This document shows, piece by piece, positions 1-10,678 of a stretch of DNA of 64,000 bases. The notes below the pieces were generated by a model. It had not been told where the DNA came from. It did no database searches and was given only the letters and a program-made list of their open reading frames with translations. The DNA is from Dyella tabacisoli. Its GTDB lineage: Bacteria; Pseudomonadota; Gammaproteobacteria; Xanthomonadales; Rhodanobacteraceae. Location: contig NZ_KZ857174.1 in NCBI RefSeq assembly GCF_003350925.1, forward strand, positions 248,001-312,000, in the 5' to 3' direction. Within the stretch, counting starts at the first letter, position 1. Each line of letters opens with the position of its first letter. A program made the position numbers and the translations under genes.

Positions 1-1229
1 CCAGTTTCTCGGTGCGTTGGGTCGTTGCCATTCTCGCGGTGCTGGGATGCGCCGGCTGGCTGGTGATGTTCAGTTACAAGCACGTCGAGTACAGCCGCAA
101 CCTGTGGTGGGAGTTCAGCTTCTACCATGGCGGTGCGCCGCGTGCGCTACGTGCCCTGGTAGGCGCGACGGCTGCCGGCTTGCTGTTCGCGCTGGCGCAC
201 TTGATGCGTCCGGCGCGGCCGCGGATACACCTGCCGACCGAGGCCGAGTTGGTCAAGGCTTTGCCGCTTATCAAGCACTACTCCTCCGCACAAGCACATC
301 TTGCCTTGACCGGTGACAAGACCTTGCTGTTCGACCCCGAGGAACGAGCCTTCATCATGTACGACATCGAAGGCCGTAGCTGGGTGGCGATGGGTGACCC
401 GGTCGGTGAATCCGATGAGGCACGTCGCGAACTGGTATGGACCTTCCGCGAACAATGCGAGCGCGCCGGTGGTTGGCCGTTGTTCTATCAAGTGCGTCCG
501 GAAGATCTCGATCTGTATCTCGAAGTAGGCATGAATTTGCTCAAGCTCGGCGAAGAGGCGCGGGTGCGCCTGGATGGCTTCAATCTCGACGGCAAGTCGA
601 AAAAGGTACTGCGCAACACGGTCAACAAACTCACTCGCGATGGTCTGCGGCTGGAGATCGTACCGGTCGAAGCCGTGGCGGATTTGCTGCCGCGACTCAA
701 GCCGATTTCGGATGCGTGGATGCGCGACAAGAAAGTGCGTGAAAAAGGCTTCTCCCTAGGCACCTTCGACCCGCACTATCTATGCCGCACGCCGATGGCC
801 GTGGTGTGGCAGGGCGACGAGCCGGTGGCCTTCGCCAACCTGTTTCTCACCGACAGCAAAGAAGAAGCCTCGCTCGACCTGATGCGACATATGCCGGACG
901 GCAATGCGGGCATCATGGATTATCTGTTCGTGCAGTTGATGCTGTGGGCCAGGCAAGAAGGCTATCGCTGGTTCAATCTCGGCATGGCGCCTTTGTCGGG
1001 TTTGCACAGTCGGCGCACGGCCACACTATGGAGTCGTTTCGGCGCGATGGTGTTTGGTCGCGGCGAGCGTTTCTACAATTTCCGTGGGCTGTATCGCTAC
1101 AAAGATAAGTTCGATCCCGAATGGGAATCGCGCTATCTGGCGGTGCCCACCAACATCGCTTTGCCGATGGCGCTGGCTAACGTAGCCAGCCTGATCTCGG
1201 GCGGTTTATCAGGCATGGTGCGTCGATGA
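1..1229 (+). CDS. mprF: MprF-like aminoacyl-phosphatidylglycerol synthase, C-terminal part (5' end outside window)
   Basis: This is the C-terminal part of a phosphatidylglycerol aminoacyltransferase. The family moves lysine or alanine from charged tRNA to phosphatidylglycerol in the inner membrane, which lowers negative surface charge and protects against cationic peptides. The reading frame is open to the left edge (first full codon at 3), so the start lies outside; the GTG at 12 is only the first possible start inside. About 60 residues of membrane segments (RWVVAILAVLGCAGWLV, then ALVGATAAGLLFALAHL) precede a soluble GNAT-fold DUF2156 synthase domain, with the typical run FNLGMAPLSGL near the end. 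The stop overlaps the next gene's ATG (ATGA), so the two are probably translated together. Lysine versus alanine specificity cannot be told from sequence by eye. Confidence 0.85.
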   Translation, partial: SFSVRWVVAILAVLGCAGWLVMFSYKHVEYSRNLWWEFSFYHGGAPRALRALVGATAAGLLFALAHLMRPARPRIHLPTEAELVKALPLIKHYSSAQAHLALTGDKTLLFDPEERAFIMYDIEGRSWVAMGDPVGESDEARRELVWTFREQCERAGGWPLFYQVRPEDLDLYLEVGMNLLKLGEEARVRLDGFNLDGKSKKVLRNTVNKLTRDGLRLEIVPVEAVADLLPRLKPISDAWMRDKKVREKGFSLGTFDPHYLCRTPMAVVWQGDEPVAFANLFLTDSKEEASLDLMRHMPDGNAGIMDYLFVQLMLWARQEGYRWFNLGMAPLSGLHSRRTATLWSRFGAMVFGRGERFYNFRGLYRYKDKFDPEWESRYLAVPTNIALPMALANVASLISGGLSGMVRR

Positions 1230-2011
1230 AACGAGTCATGAAGAAAATTTTGTTGCTGCTCGTCGTTGTCATCGTGGTCGGCCTGGCGATATGGCGACCA
1301 TGGCACCACGCCAGCATGCAGGAATCCCTTACCGTCATACCGGCAAAAACCGGCGTGGCCCCGCCTGTCGGGCAAGACGATGTGCTTGCCATCGTCTACT
1401 CCGGCGATGGCGGTTGGCGCGATCTGGATCAGCAGCTTGGCGGCGCGTTGACCAACCATGGCATTCCCGTGCTTGGCGTGAGCGCCCTGGCGTACTTCTG
1501 GCGTGACCGGTCCGCCGACGAATCTGCCGCCGACCTCGATGCGCTGATGACCCAGTATCGGGCTCAGTGGGGCAAGCAGCGCGTATGGCTGATCGGTTTC
1601 TCGTTCGGTGCCGATGTGCTGCCCTCGATCATCAACAAACTAAGCCCCGACAATCGCGCCCATCTCGCTCAAGTCGTGCTGCTGTCGCCGACCAAAGACG
1701 TGAACTTCGAGATTGAAATGGAAGGCTATATGCGTGAGGGCTGGTGGAAAACCAACACGCAGATGCTGTTCCAGTGGCTCAACCCGGTGAAGCACTCCGA
1801 CGCCCTGCCGCCGCTGCTTGCCCTGCAAGGTCACCCGCCGGTGGTTTGCTATTACGGCAAAGACGAGGGCGATGACACCGTATGCGCGGAGAAGTCACTG
1901 CCGGCGTGGATACAGGTCGTTGCGAAAGAAGGCGATCACCATTTCGACGGTGATTACGAGGCGCTGGCGAAACATATGATCGCCGACTTGCCGGCTGCTG
2001 CTAGACAGTAA
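1226..2011 (+). CDS. VirJ/AcvB-like alpha/beta hydrolase, putative aminoacyl-PG hydrolase
   Basis: A 261-residue protein of the VirJ/AcvB family. It has an N-terminal signal or anchor (MKKILLLLVVVIVVGLAIW), the family signature YSGDGGWRDLD at about 59-69, and a nucleophile elbow GFSFGA with Ser at about 126. A late histidine in GDHHFDG is the likely catalytic base. VirJ/AcvB-type proteins in Agrobacterium and the Pseudomonas aeruginosa homologue next to the alanyl-PG synthase are periplasmic hydrolases that remove the amino acid from aminoacyl-phosphatidylglycerol. The ATGA overlap with the mprF-like gene fits that role, with synthase and hydrolase made together. Here the exported protein is shorter than the two-domain AcvB. 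An in-frame ATG four codons downstream is an alternative start. Confidence 0.8.
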   Translation: MKRVMKKILLLLVVVIVVGLAIWRPWHHASMQESLTVIPAKTGVAPPVGQDDVLAIVYSGDGGWRDLDQQLGGALTNHGIPVLGVSALAYFWRDRSADESAADLDALMTQYRAQWGKQRVWLIGFSFGADVLPSIINKLSPDNRAHLAQVVLLSPTKDVNFEIEMEGYMREGWWKTNTQMLFQWLNPVKHSDALPPLLALQGHPPVVCYYGKDEGDDTVCAEKSLPAWIQVVAKEGDHHFDGDYEALAKHMIADLPAAARQ

Positions 2012-2039
2012 AGCGGTGGTTTTGTTTGCTGCGTTGGGC

Positions 2040-2165
2040 TGCACCCCTCCCCAACCCTCTCCTGCAAGTCCCGAAAAGGGGACTCCCTTCGGTCGCACGG
2101 AGGGGCCGAATGAGGCAGGCTTGAACTCATCCCCCTGCTGGCAGGGGGAGGCTGGGAGGGGGGTA
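2040..2165. repeat. GC-rich dispersed hairpin repeat (copy 1)
   Basis: The arm cccctccccaaccctctcct near 2043 is complementary to the GGGGGAGGCTGGGAGGGG run at 2143-2163. Between them lies a variable centre with cccgaaaaggggactcccttcggtcgca. Related elements recur between genes in the window (near 8640, 22070, 25805, 32770, 41492, 48810, 52250 and 60866). Here it lies between two convergent genes. Confidence 0.8.
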
Positions 2166-2169
2166 GCCT

Positions 2170-3183
2170 TCACTCCGGCAACTCTGCCGACTGCACATCG
2201 AACGGCACACCGCGCGGAATATGGGCGTCGTCTTTGGATTTGAACAGCAGGCTGTACTTCGATTCGATGTAGTACACCCGACGGCCGACGATCACTCCCG
2301 ACGAAGGGTCATTGAGGCCGCTGACGATCGTCTGCAACGTGGCGGCGCGGTTGCCATCCAGGCTGGCTACTGAAATTTGTCCGCCATACGGCCCGTCATG
2401 GCCGAACGCATTGCTCTCGAAAATCACCAGCCGCGCACGCCCTTGCCGATCGGGCTCGCCCATGCGAATGGCATCGGCATTTTTCAACATCCGTGGCATA
2501 TCGATTTGCGTCACGGCGGCGGCATCGCCATTGGCTTGCACGTCGATGCGCAACAGTTGCGCCGCCGCCGTTACCAGGCTTACGTAAACATGTTGATCGC
2601 GATCGATCGCGATGCCATTGAGGTTATAGCCCTCCTTGCCGGCGTTGAAGGCCGGGTCTTGTTTCCAGATATGTAGCGCCTTGTCGTCGGGTGCGAGGCG
2701 CAGCACGCGCGGGTTCAGTGAATCAGTGACGTACAAATTACCGTGGCTGTCCTGGGCAAGATCATTGCAATAGCCCTTGTCCGGCATGGGATAGCTGCCG
2801 CGCGGTGCGCCACTGGCAAGGTCGTAACTCTTCAGCGCGCTAGGGGTCATCGGCACCGTGGTGAAGCCGATCGTGCCTGAGCAAACCCATAGCAGCTTGC
2901 GCTTCGCATCGACCAATACGCCCTGACCATTGGCCAGGCCATTAGACCCTGGGGTAACCAAGATCTCTGGCTGCTCCGCCTGCGGCCGCAGACGGGCCAC
3001 GGCACCTTGCCGCCAACTGCCGATATAGAGCGAACCGTCAGGCCCTGCGGCAAGACTTTCTGGATACCAGTCGGACGGCAGCGCGCGCGTAGCTGGCCCT
3101 ATGGCCGCAGCGGCGGCCATCCCTTGGCTACACGCCAGCACGGCAAACAGCGCAGCGCGATACCCAAAGCTCTTCATCTTCAT
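2170..3183 (-). CDS. Secreted SMP-30/NHL-type beta-propeller protein
   Basis: A 337-residue exported protein. It starts with MKMKSFGYRAALFAVLACSQGMAAAAA, a signal peptide cleaved around AAA-AIG, followed by repeated propeller blades of the form PDGSLYIGSW, SHGNLYVTDSLNPRVLRL and NLNGIAIDRDQHVYVS. These resemble the SMP-30/gluconolactonase and NHL group. The substrate is unknown; related proteins are lactonases or non-catalytic periplasmic binders. The start at 3183 is chosen because it follows a GGAAGA Shine-Dalgarno and begins the signal peptide; longer in-frame starts would run into the LysR gene. It is divergent from that LysR gene (99-bp gap), which may control it. Confidence 0.75.
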   Translation of the reverse strand: MKMKSFGYRAALFAVLACSQGMAAAAAIGPATRALPSDWYPESLAAGPDGSLYIGSWRQGAVARLRPQAEQPEILVTPGSNGLANGQGVLVDAKRKLLWVCSGTIGFTTVPMTPSALKSYDLASGAPRGSYPMPDKGYCNDLAQDSHGNLYVTDSLNPRVLRLAPDDKALHIWKQDPAFNAGKEGYNLNGIAIDRDQHVYVSLVTAAAQLLRIDVQANGDAAAVTQIDMPRMLKNADAIRMGEPDRQGRARLVIFESNAFGHDGPYGGQISVASLDGNRAATLQTIVSGLNDPSSGVIVGRRVYYIESKYSLLFKSKDDAHIPRGVPFDVQSAELPE

Positions 3184-3282
3184 CGTTCTTCTTCCCGGCG
3201 GTTGCGATGACGCTATGGTCCATTCCGCCGTAGGGCTAATAAATATGGCTAAAATTTCTTCACTCCACACCAGGACTTTGTA

Positions 3283-4164
3283 ATGGATCGGTTGACCAGC
3301 ATGGCTGTCTTCACCCGTGTGGTCGAAAAAGGCAGCTTTACCGCCGTGGCCGACGAGTTCGGACTTTCCGCGACGATGGTGGCTAACCATGTGCGGGCGT
3401 TGGAGCAACGGCTAGGCGCACGCCTGCTCGACCGCACCACTCGGCGGCATAGCCTTACTGAAATCGGTGCTGCTTACCTGGAGCGCTGCCGCGATGTGCT
3501 GAGCAGCGTGCAGGCTGCCGAACAGGTCGCCGAAGCGCTGCGCGCGGTACCCCAGGGCACCCTGCGCGTGACGGCGCCGGTGAGCTGGGGTGCGCATCGG
3601 CTGGTACCGGTCATCGGCGAATATATGTCCATGTACCCGGCTGTGCAGATCGAGTTGAGCCTCAATGATCGCGTGGTGGATCTGCATGAAGAAGGCTTTG
3701 ATGTGGCTATCCGTTCCGGCCCGCTGCGCGACGATCAACTGATCGCCCGGCCACTGCGTTCGTCACAGATGTTTGCGGTCGCCAGCCCGGCCTATCTACA
3801 GGTTCATGGCCTGCCCACGTATCCGACCGATCTGGAACGCCACAACTGCCTGGGCTTTATGCCATGGGGACGCGACCACCATTGGCGTTTCACCCGCGAC
3901 GAACAGCAGGTGTCTGTATTGGTAGGTGGTGCCTTCGTATGTAACAACGGCCAGGCTTTGCTTACGGCGGCCTTGAGCCATATCGGCGTGGTCGTGCAGG
4001 CCGATGTGCTGCTGGCGCCGGCTATCGCCGCCGGCCAACTGGTGCAGTTGCTGTCGGATTGGCATCTGTCCACACGCCTTATCCATCTGGTGCGGCGTAG
4101 CGAGGTGCGGCCGACGGCGAAGCTGCGCAGCTTTGTCGACTTCGTGGTGGATCGACTTGGCTGA
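3283..4164 (+). CDS. LysR-family transcriptional regulator
   Basis: A 293-residue LysR-type regulator. The N-terminal winged helix-turn-helix (about 1-60) begins MDRLTSMAVFTRVVEKGSFTAVAD and includes the recognition-helix region SATMVANHVRALEQRLG. An effector-binding domain follows (about 90-290). The ATG at 3283 follows CCAGGACTTTGTA. It belongs to the CrgA/DmlR-like group by its N-terminus. It is divergent from the beta-propeller gene at 2170-3183, the usual arrangement for a LysR regulator and its target. The effector is unknown. Confidence 0.9.
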   Translation: MDRLTSMAVFTRVVEKGSFTAVADEFGLSATMVANHVRALEQRLGARLLDRTTRRHSLTEIGAAYLERCRDVLSSVQAAEQVAEALRAVPQGTLRVTAPVSWGAHRLVPVIGEYMSMYPAVQIELSLNDRVVDLHEEGFDVAIRSGPLRDDQLIARPLRSSQMFAVASPAYLQVHGLPTYPTDLERHNCLGFMPWGRDHHWRFTRDEQQVSVLVGGAFVCNNGQALLTAALSHIGVVVQADVLLAPAIAAGQLVQLLSDWHLSTRLIHLVRRSEVRPTAKLRSFVDFVVDRLG

Positions 4165-4276
4165 TGGCAAGCCCTTCTTCTCCGCTGAATCATTTTGCAG
4201 CCGGCATGCCTCATGGCGCTTGTCACCCCACAACGCTACGTCGATGATCGCCGCTTCGTACAAAAGTAAGTCCGCC

Positions 4277-5425
4277 ATGCAGACGACGCACACGAGAGCC
4301 ATTGCCCGCAATCCAGGTATCGATCTGCTGCGCGGCCTGTCCATTCTGCTGGTGGTGCTGCACCACACGGGCTTACGCATCCCGCTGAAAAAAAGCGTGC
4401 TTGCTGAATTCTTGCCTGCACGTTTACTCGGTGCGTTGAACTACAACGGCTACGAAGCCGTTTTCATATTCTTCGTGATCTCTGGCTTTCTTATCACGGG
4501 CAACGCATTGCGCCGCTGGGGCAGTCTCGACCAAATCGATATGCGCGCGTTCTACGCACGCCGTTTCGCCCGCATCGTGCCGTGCCTGCTGGCCATCGTC
4601 GCGACGCTCAGCGTGATGCACCTGCTCGGCGTCGGCGACTATGTCATCAATCGAGATGGTCAAAGCCTGCCGCGTGCCATCTTCGCCGCGCTCGGCCTGC
4701 ATTTGAATTGGTACGAAGGCATGACCGGTTATCTGCCCGGTGGTTGGGATGTGCTGTGGTCGTTGTCGATCGAAGAAGTGTTCTACCTCGGCTTTCCTCT
4801 GGTGTGCTTGTTGACTCGGCGCAGTTGGGTGCTGGCGCCCTTGCTGTTGGCCTTTGCGCTGACCTTGCCATGGACGCGCGCCGCCTTGGAAGCCAATGAG
4901 ATCTGGCAAGAAAAGGCTTATCTCCCCGGCATGGCCGCCATTGCCACCGGCGTACTTGGCGCCTTGCTGGTGGCGCATTGGCGTGCGCCGCGCTGGGCGA
5001 TCCACGCATTCCAGTGGGTCGGTGTCTGCGGCCTTATCGCCGTATTTCTTTTCGAAGGTCTGCTATGGCCATGGCTGGGCGAGGGCTGCATGCTGGTGCT
5101 GACCTTCTCGGCGCTATGCCTGCTTATCGCGTGCGACCAACGTTCACTGCTGGGCATGACCAAGCTACTGCCGGGCTTCGGCTGGCTGCGTGCATGGGGC
5201 CGCTTGAGCTACGAGATCTACCTCATCCATATGTTTGTCGTGTTCGCGGTAGTGCGTGCTTACAAAGCCGCCGGCGGCGATGTCGCTTACGGGTTTCTCT
5301 GGTACTTGCCGGTGTTGCCGTTGTGTTGGTTGCTCGGTGCGGCGATGGAGCGTTGGCTGTCTACGCCGGCCGAGCGGTGGTTGCGCGGAGGTTCTTTTCC
5401 CGTGCCGGCCTACCGTGACCTTTGA
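4277..5425 (+). CDS. Acyltransferase-3 family integral membrane protein (OafA/YrhL-like)
   Basis: A 382-residue membrane acyltransferase. It opens with NPGIDLLRGLSILLVVLHHTG, the conserved N-terminal segment of acyltransferase 3 with its catalytic-type histidine. RRFARIVPCLLAIVA carries the second arginine motif, and WSLSIEEVFYLGFPLV is also typical. About ten membrane spans are visible. Family members O-acetylate or O-acylate lipopolysaccharide, exopolysaccharide, peptidoglycan or small molecules, usually moving the acyl group across the inner membrane. The start at 4277 is the ATG just before the first span; an in-frame ATG at 4244 is possible. There is no linked polysaccharide cluster, so the acceptor cannot be inferred. 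Confidence 0.85.
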   Translation: MQTTHTRAIARNPGIDLLRGLSILLVVLHHTGLRIPLKKSVLAEFLPARLLGALNYNGYEAVFIFFVISGFLITGNALRRWGSLDQIDMRAFYARRFARIVPCLLAIVATLSVMHLLGVGDYVINRDGQSLPRAIFAALGLHLNWYEGMTGYLPGGWDVLWSLSIEEVFYLGFPLVCLLTRRSWVLAPLLLAFALTLPWTRAALEANEIWQEKAYLPGMAAIATGVLGALLVAHWRAPRWAIHAFQWVGVCGLIAVFLFEGLLWPWLGEGCMLVLTFSALCLLIACDQRSLLGMTKLLPGFGWLRAWGRLSYEIYLIHMFVVFAVVRAYKAAGGDVAYGFLWYLPVLPLCWLLGAAMERWLSTPAERWLRGGSFPVPAYRDL

Positions 5426-5495
5426 CCGATAGCCGATAGGTCGCACGTCGCTATGATCGGCCCACCGCCGCTTTGTCATGCACGGACCGATAACC

Positions 5496-6659
5496 ATGGA
5501 TCGTCGCGACTTTCTTCGCTCATCTCTCTCGGCCGGTGCTGCCACGGGTCTGTTGTCGGGGGCGACCTTGTTTGCACCGGTTGCCTACGCCGCACCCAAG
5601 AGCCCGCAGGATCCCGATCACATCAACGATGCGGTGGTGCTGGCCGGCGATTACATGCCGCGCTACAACCGGGACATCATCGCCAGAGTCGATCAGCTTT
5701 TAGATCAGCGCGATAAAACCAGCGATGCGTATTTGAAGGGTGGTGCGGTCGGTGACCTCGAACAGCGCTTTGCCACCTTGTTGGGTAAAGAAGATGCTGC
5801 ATTTATGCCGACCGGCACCTTGGCCAATCAAGTGGCCTTGCGCTTGTTGTGCGGCGAGCATCGACGGGCGCTGGTGCAACAGGAAAGCCATGTTTATCGA
5901 GATGAGAGCGACGCGATAACGACGCTTAGCAATATCAATCTGTTGCCGTTGGCGCCGGGCCGGGCTTCACCGAGTTTCGAGGAAGTCGAAGCGGCCGTCA
6001 CGCTTACCGAAAAGGGGGCCTATCCACTGTCGGTGGGGGCTATTTCGCTGGAGAGTCCGGTGCGTCGTGCCGATGGCGCCATGGTGCCTTACGAGCTGGT
6101 ATCGAAGATCTCCGCGCTGGCGCGGTCCAAAGGCATCGGTATGCATCTGGATGGCGCCCGTCTCCTGCTCAATAGTGGGGCAGAGGGTTTTTCCATCAGC
6201 AAATACAGCGCCTTGTTCGATACCGTCTACGTGTCGCTGTACAAATATCTGGGCGCACCCTATGGCGCGATTCTCGCTGGTACCAAGGCGACGATTGCCA
6301 AGGCGCGCGAGACCCGTCACCTTTTCGGCGGCACGATCTATCACGGTTGGGAGCCTGCGCTATTGGCGCTGGGTGCGCTCGACGGTTTTGAACAGCGCTT
6401 CGCGCGTGTTCGCGCAGCAGGCGATCGACTGCTTGAAAAATTATCGGCAGTCGAAGGATTCACGATTCAGCGCGTGGAACACGGCACCAATATTCACTTT
6501 TTGCAGATCGCCGCCGATAAGCAGGCCGGCCTGAAAGAACGTCTGCATAAAGCGAATATCCTCACCCAGGATATCGAAGCAGGAAAGCTGGAACTGGGTT
6601 TCAACGAAACCCTGCTACGGCGCGACACCGACTACATCGTCAAGGCGTTCGCCGGGTAG
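5496..6659 (+). CDS. Tat-exported threonine aldolase / beta-eliminating lyase-like PLP enzyme
   Basis: A fold-type I PLP enzyme of the threonine aldolase/beta-eliminating lyase group (387 residues). The Schiff-base lysine is in SLYKYLGAPYG (K250), and the cofactor-binding aspartate and arginine are in HLDGARLLLNS (D219, R222). The N-terminus MDRRDFLRSSLSAGAATGLLSGA is a twin-arginine signal, so the enzyme is predicted to be exported folded with its cofactor. The start at 5496 puts the RR pair in the usual position; the ATG at 5478 is in frame and cannot be excluded. Threonine aldolases cleave threonine to glycine and acetaldehyde in the cytoplasm. An exported version is unusual, and the substrate is unknown. 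Confidence 0.8.
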   Translation: MDRRDFLRSSLSAGAATGLLSGATLFAPVAYAAPKSPQDPDHINDAVVLAGDYMPRYNRDIIARVDQLLDQRDKTSDAYLKGGAVGDLEQRFATLLGKEDAAFMPTGTLANQVALRLLCGEHRRALVQQESHVYRDESDAITTLSNINLLPLAPGRASPSFEEVEAAVTLTEKGAYPLSVGAISLESPVRRADGAMVPYELVSKISALARSKGIGMHLDGARLLLNSGAEGFSISKYSALFDTVYVSLYKYLGAPYGAILAGTKATIAKARETRHLFGGTIYHGWEPALLALGALDGFEQRFARVRAAGDRLLEKLSAVEGFTIQRVEHGTNIHFLQIAADKQAGLKERLHKANILTQDIEAGKLELGFNETLLRRDTDYIVKAFAG

Positions 6660-6697
6660 GTTGGGCGTAGGTTGGGCTGAGCGCAGCGATGCCCAAC
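6660..6697. repeat. Short palindromic intergenic repeat (GTTGGGCT...GCCCAAC)
   Basis: GTTGGGC at 6660 is followed by the hairpin GGTTGGGC (6670-6677) / GCCCAAC (6691-6697) with loop TGAGCGCAGCGAT. It sits between two convergent genes and may help end transcription from both sides. Similar GTTGGGCTGAGCG elements are common between genes in many proteobacteria. Confidence 0.6.
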
Positions 6698-6725
6698 GCC
6701 GGGCCAATACGATTGCCACAGTCAC

Positions 6726-7700
6726 TCACAACTCCAACAAATCACGCCCAATAACCAACCTGCCCTTGAAGTGTGGGCTGACCGCTTCACGCCACGCCTC
6801 ATCACTAACCGCCGGCACACCGCCAGGCACAAAATGCGATAACACCAGCGTTTTCACGCCTGCCGCCGTAGCGATGCGGCCCACCTGTTCGGCGGTGGTA
6901 TGGCTGGCCAACAGGTGTTCGCGCAGGCGCTTGGCATCAGGCTCGCTGGCGATCAATCGATCCAGCGCGGGCATGTACATCACTTCGTGTACCAGTACAT
7001 CGGCGTTGCGCGCCAGCTCGATCAAGTTGTCGGACGGGCGGGTGTCGCCGGAGATAACGATGCTGCGGTCGGGGCAATCAAAGCGATAAGCAAAAGACGG
7101 CACGACCGGTGGATGCTGTACGAGGGCCGCTGTGACTTTCACGCGCTCGTCATGCATTACAACGCCGGCCGTGGTCAGTTCATGCGGCACGATCAGCGGC
7201 GCCAGCGGCGGGCGGCCTTCGTCGGCCATGCGCGTTTGGATATCGCTGTCGTTCATCGCCAGGAAAAGCCGTGTCATTTCTTTCAACGGCGGCGGCCCCC
7301 AGGTGTCCACGCGGGTTTTCAAAGTGGCGGCCCAGGCCAGCCACAGCAGATTGCCGTAGTCGGCATTGTGGTCGGAGTGCTGATGGGTGATGAAGACATT
7401 GCGGATGGCATCGAGCTTGAGCCCGGCAAGCACCATCTGCCGGGCCACGCCATTGCCGCAGTCGATCACATAGATCACGCCATCGACGACGATCGCTTGC
7501 GCAGGGGCGGCGCGATTAGGCTTCGGCGTCGGTCCACCAGCGGTGCCGAGCAGGATCAGGCGGGAGCGCGGCGCGGGCGTGGTTTCGCTTGCGGCTAACC
7601 GCAGCGGGCAGGCGGCAGCGGCGAGGGTCAGGCCGGCGGCTTGCAACAGCCGGCGGCGTACGGGGCTGAACGCATCGTCGTTTTTGCTAGAGGTAACCAT
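6726..7700 (-). CDS. Tat-exported metallo-beta-lactamase-fold hydrolase (RNase Z/arylsulfatase-like)
   Basis: A 324-residue MBL-fold enzyme. A twin-arginine-type leader (SPVRRRLLQAAGLTLAAAACPLRLA) precedes the mature domain. The metal site is clear: HQHSDHNADYGNLL is the HxHxDH motif, IVISGDTRPSDNLIELA supplies the bridging aspartate, and VLSHFVPGG a late histidine. The layout LGTAGGPTPKPNRAAPAQAIVVDG resembles RNase Z-like and arylsulfatase-like hydrolases of small molecules. The Tat leader puts it in the periplasm, so tRNA processing is unlikely. The substrate is unknown. It lies downstream of pyrF on the same strand with an 81-bp gap. Confidence 0.85.
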   Translation of the reverse strand: MVTSSKNDDAFSPVRRRLLQAAGLTLAAAACPLRLAASETTPAPRSRLILLGTAGGPTPKPNRAAPAQAIVVDGVIYVIDCGNGVARQMVLAGLKLDAIRNVFITHQHSDHNADYGNLLWLAWAATLKTRVDTWGPPPLKEMTRLFLAMNDSDIQTRMADEGRPPLAPLIVPHELTTAGVVMHDERVKVTAALVQHPPVVPSFAYRFDCPDRSIVISGDTRPSDNLIELARNADVLVHEVMYMPALDRLIASEPDAKRLREHLLASHTTAEQVGRIATAAGVKTLVLSHFVPGGVPAVSDEAWREAVSPHFKGRLVIGRDLLEL

Positions 7701-7781
7701 GCTTGCGACTATCGCACGAGTCGCGGCTGCATTTTTTGCAGGGCGGGATCGACGACAGACTCACGCCTGCCCGGCCTTTGT

Positions 7782-8594
7782 TCAGCGGTAGCGATTAATC
7801 GTGTCGCGCAATGCTTGCGTGGCGGTTCGTGCCGCTTGGGCGAAGTCTTCGCCGTTGCTGGCGTAGAGAATCGCGCGTGAGGAATTAATCATCAAGCCGG
7901 TGCCGTTGGCGCTGCGGCCGTGGCGCAGCACGGCTTCGACATCGCCGCCTTGCGCACCGACGCCCGGAACCAGCAGGGGCATATCGCCAATCAAGGCACG
8001 CACTTCGGCAAGTTGCTCTGGCCAGGTGGCGCCAGTGACCAGGGCGCAGTTGCCATGGGTGTTCCAGTCGCGCGCGATGATTTGCGCGACGTGTTGATAA
8101 AGCGGCTTGCCGCCGACGTCGAGATCCTGCAGATCGGCCGCACCTGGGTTGGAGGTGTGGCAGAGCAGGATCACGCCTTTGTCGGCACGGTCCAGGAACG
8201 GCTGCGCCGAATCGCGGCCCATATAAGGGTTGATGGTGACTGCATCGGCGCCGTAACGATCGAATGCTTCGCTCACGTAGTGCTGCGCGGTGCTGCCGAT
8301 GTCGCCGCGCTTGGAGTCGAGGATCACCGGGATGCCGGGATGTTTGGCATGGATATGCGCGATCAGGCGCTCGAGCGTGTCTTCGGCACGCAGCGCGGCG
8401 AAGTGGGCGATTTGCGGTTTGAAGGCGCAGGCCAGGTCGGCGGTGGCGTCGATGATGGCGCGGCAGAATTCAAAGACGGCATCGGGCCTGTCGTGGAATT
8501 CGGCGGGAAATTTCGTGGGTTCGGGATCGAGGCCGACGCAGACCAGCGAGTGGTTGCGGGTCCATGCTTGTTGTAGTGCTTGCATGAAGTGCAT
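7782..8594 (-). CDS. pyrF: Orotidine 5'-phosphate decarboxylase
   Basis: A 270-residue OMP decarboxylase, which converts OMP to UMP in the last step of de novo pyrimidine synthesis. The motif [17 protein letters not shown] carries the catalytic Lys-Asp pair, and [13 protein letters not shown] is the N-terminal substrate strand. The length and LDPEP motif place it in the long type 2 subfamily rather than the roughly 230-residue E. coli type. The start at 8594 follows a good AAGGAG Shine-Dalgarno; the open frame upstream runs into the GC-rich repeat and is not coding. It lies downstream of ettA, separated by a hairpin repeat. Confidence 0.95.
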   Translation of the reverse strand: MHFMQALQQAWTRNHSLVCVGLDPEPTKFPAEFHDRPDAVFEFCRAIIDATADLACAFKPQIAHFAALRAEDTLERLIAHIHAKHPGIPVILDSKRGDIGSTAQHYVSEAFDRYGADAVTINPYMGRDSAQPFLDRADKGVILLCHTSNPGAADLQDLDVGGKPLYQHVAQIIARDWNTHGNCALVTGATWPEQLAEVRALIGDMPLLVPGVGAQGGDVEAVLRHGRSANGTGLMINSSRAILYASNGEDFAQAARTATQALRDTINRYR

Positions 8595-8635
8595 CGGGGG
8601 CTCCTTGAGTTTCAGTCGTGCGGGGTGAGGCGGGT

Positions 8636-8690
8636 TGACCCCTCCCCAACCCTCCCCTGCGAGCAGGGGAGGGGGTCGTGCGTTTTGCCC
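8636..8690. repeat. GC-rich dispersed hairpin repeat (copy 2)
   Basis: Contains CCCCTCCCCAACCCTCCCC followed by a compact hairpin CCCTCCCCTGC-GA-GCAGGGGAGGG. It lies between the ettA stop and the pyrF start, so a transcript running through both would carry it. Confidence 0.75.
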
Positions 8691-8711
8691 CAAGCCAAAG
8701 GGGCCCGAGCC

Positions 8712-10379
<1,668 letters not shown>

Positions 10380-10678
10380 GCAGCCTCCGAAGACGTGCAC
10401 AGCGCTGTCTCAAAAGGGCAGGCCATGCACAGGGCGTGGGTATAAAACCCGTCATTATAGCGGCTTGTTGGTACCTGCCGGTGACGCTCAGGCAGGCGCG
10501 CCGCTGCCCAGGTGTCCGGTCAGCCGTGTGCCGGGCTCGGTTTGCGCCATGAGGGCTGTTCAGGCTGCTTCGTATGGTTTATCGGCCGGGGCCAGGCCCG
10601 GCGGCGCGATAGTGGCCGCAAATGCCCATGGGAGCTACACTTTCGGGTCTTCCCCGCTTGCCACTCACAGAGGTCAGG
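10380..10678. other. Divergent intergenic region ettA-glyA
   Basis: About 300 bases between divergent genes. It must hold both promoters, but no box stands out enough to call. No riboswitch consensus was recognised upstream of glyA. A small GC-rich inverted repeat (GGCCGGGGCCAGGCCCGG) occurs near 10583-10602. Confidence 0.4.

Noticed and set aside
10401-10678. Possible glycine or tetrahydrofolate riboswitch upstream of glyA
   Set aside because: I could not match the conserved cores of either class by eye. A covariance-model search would settle it.
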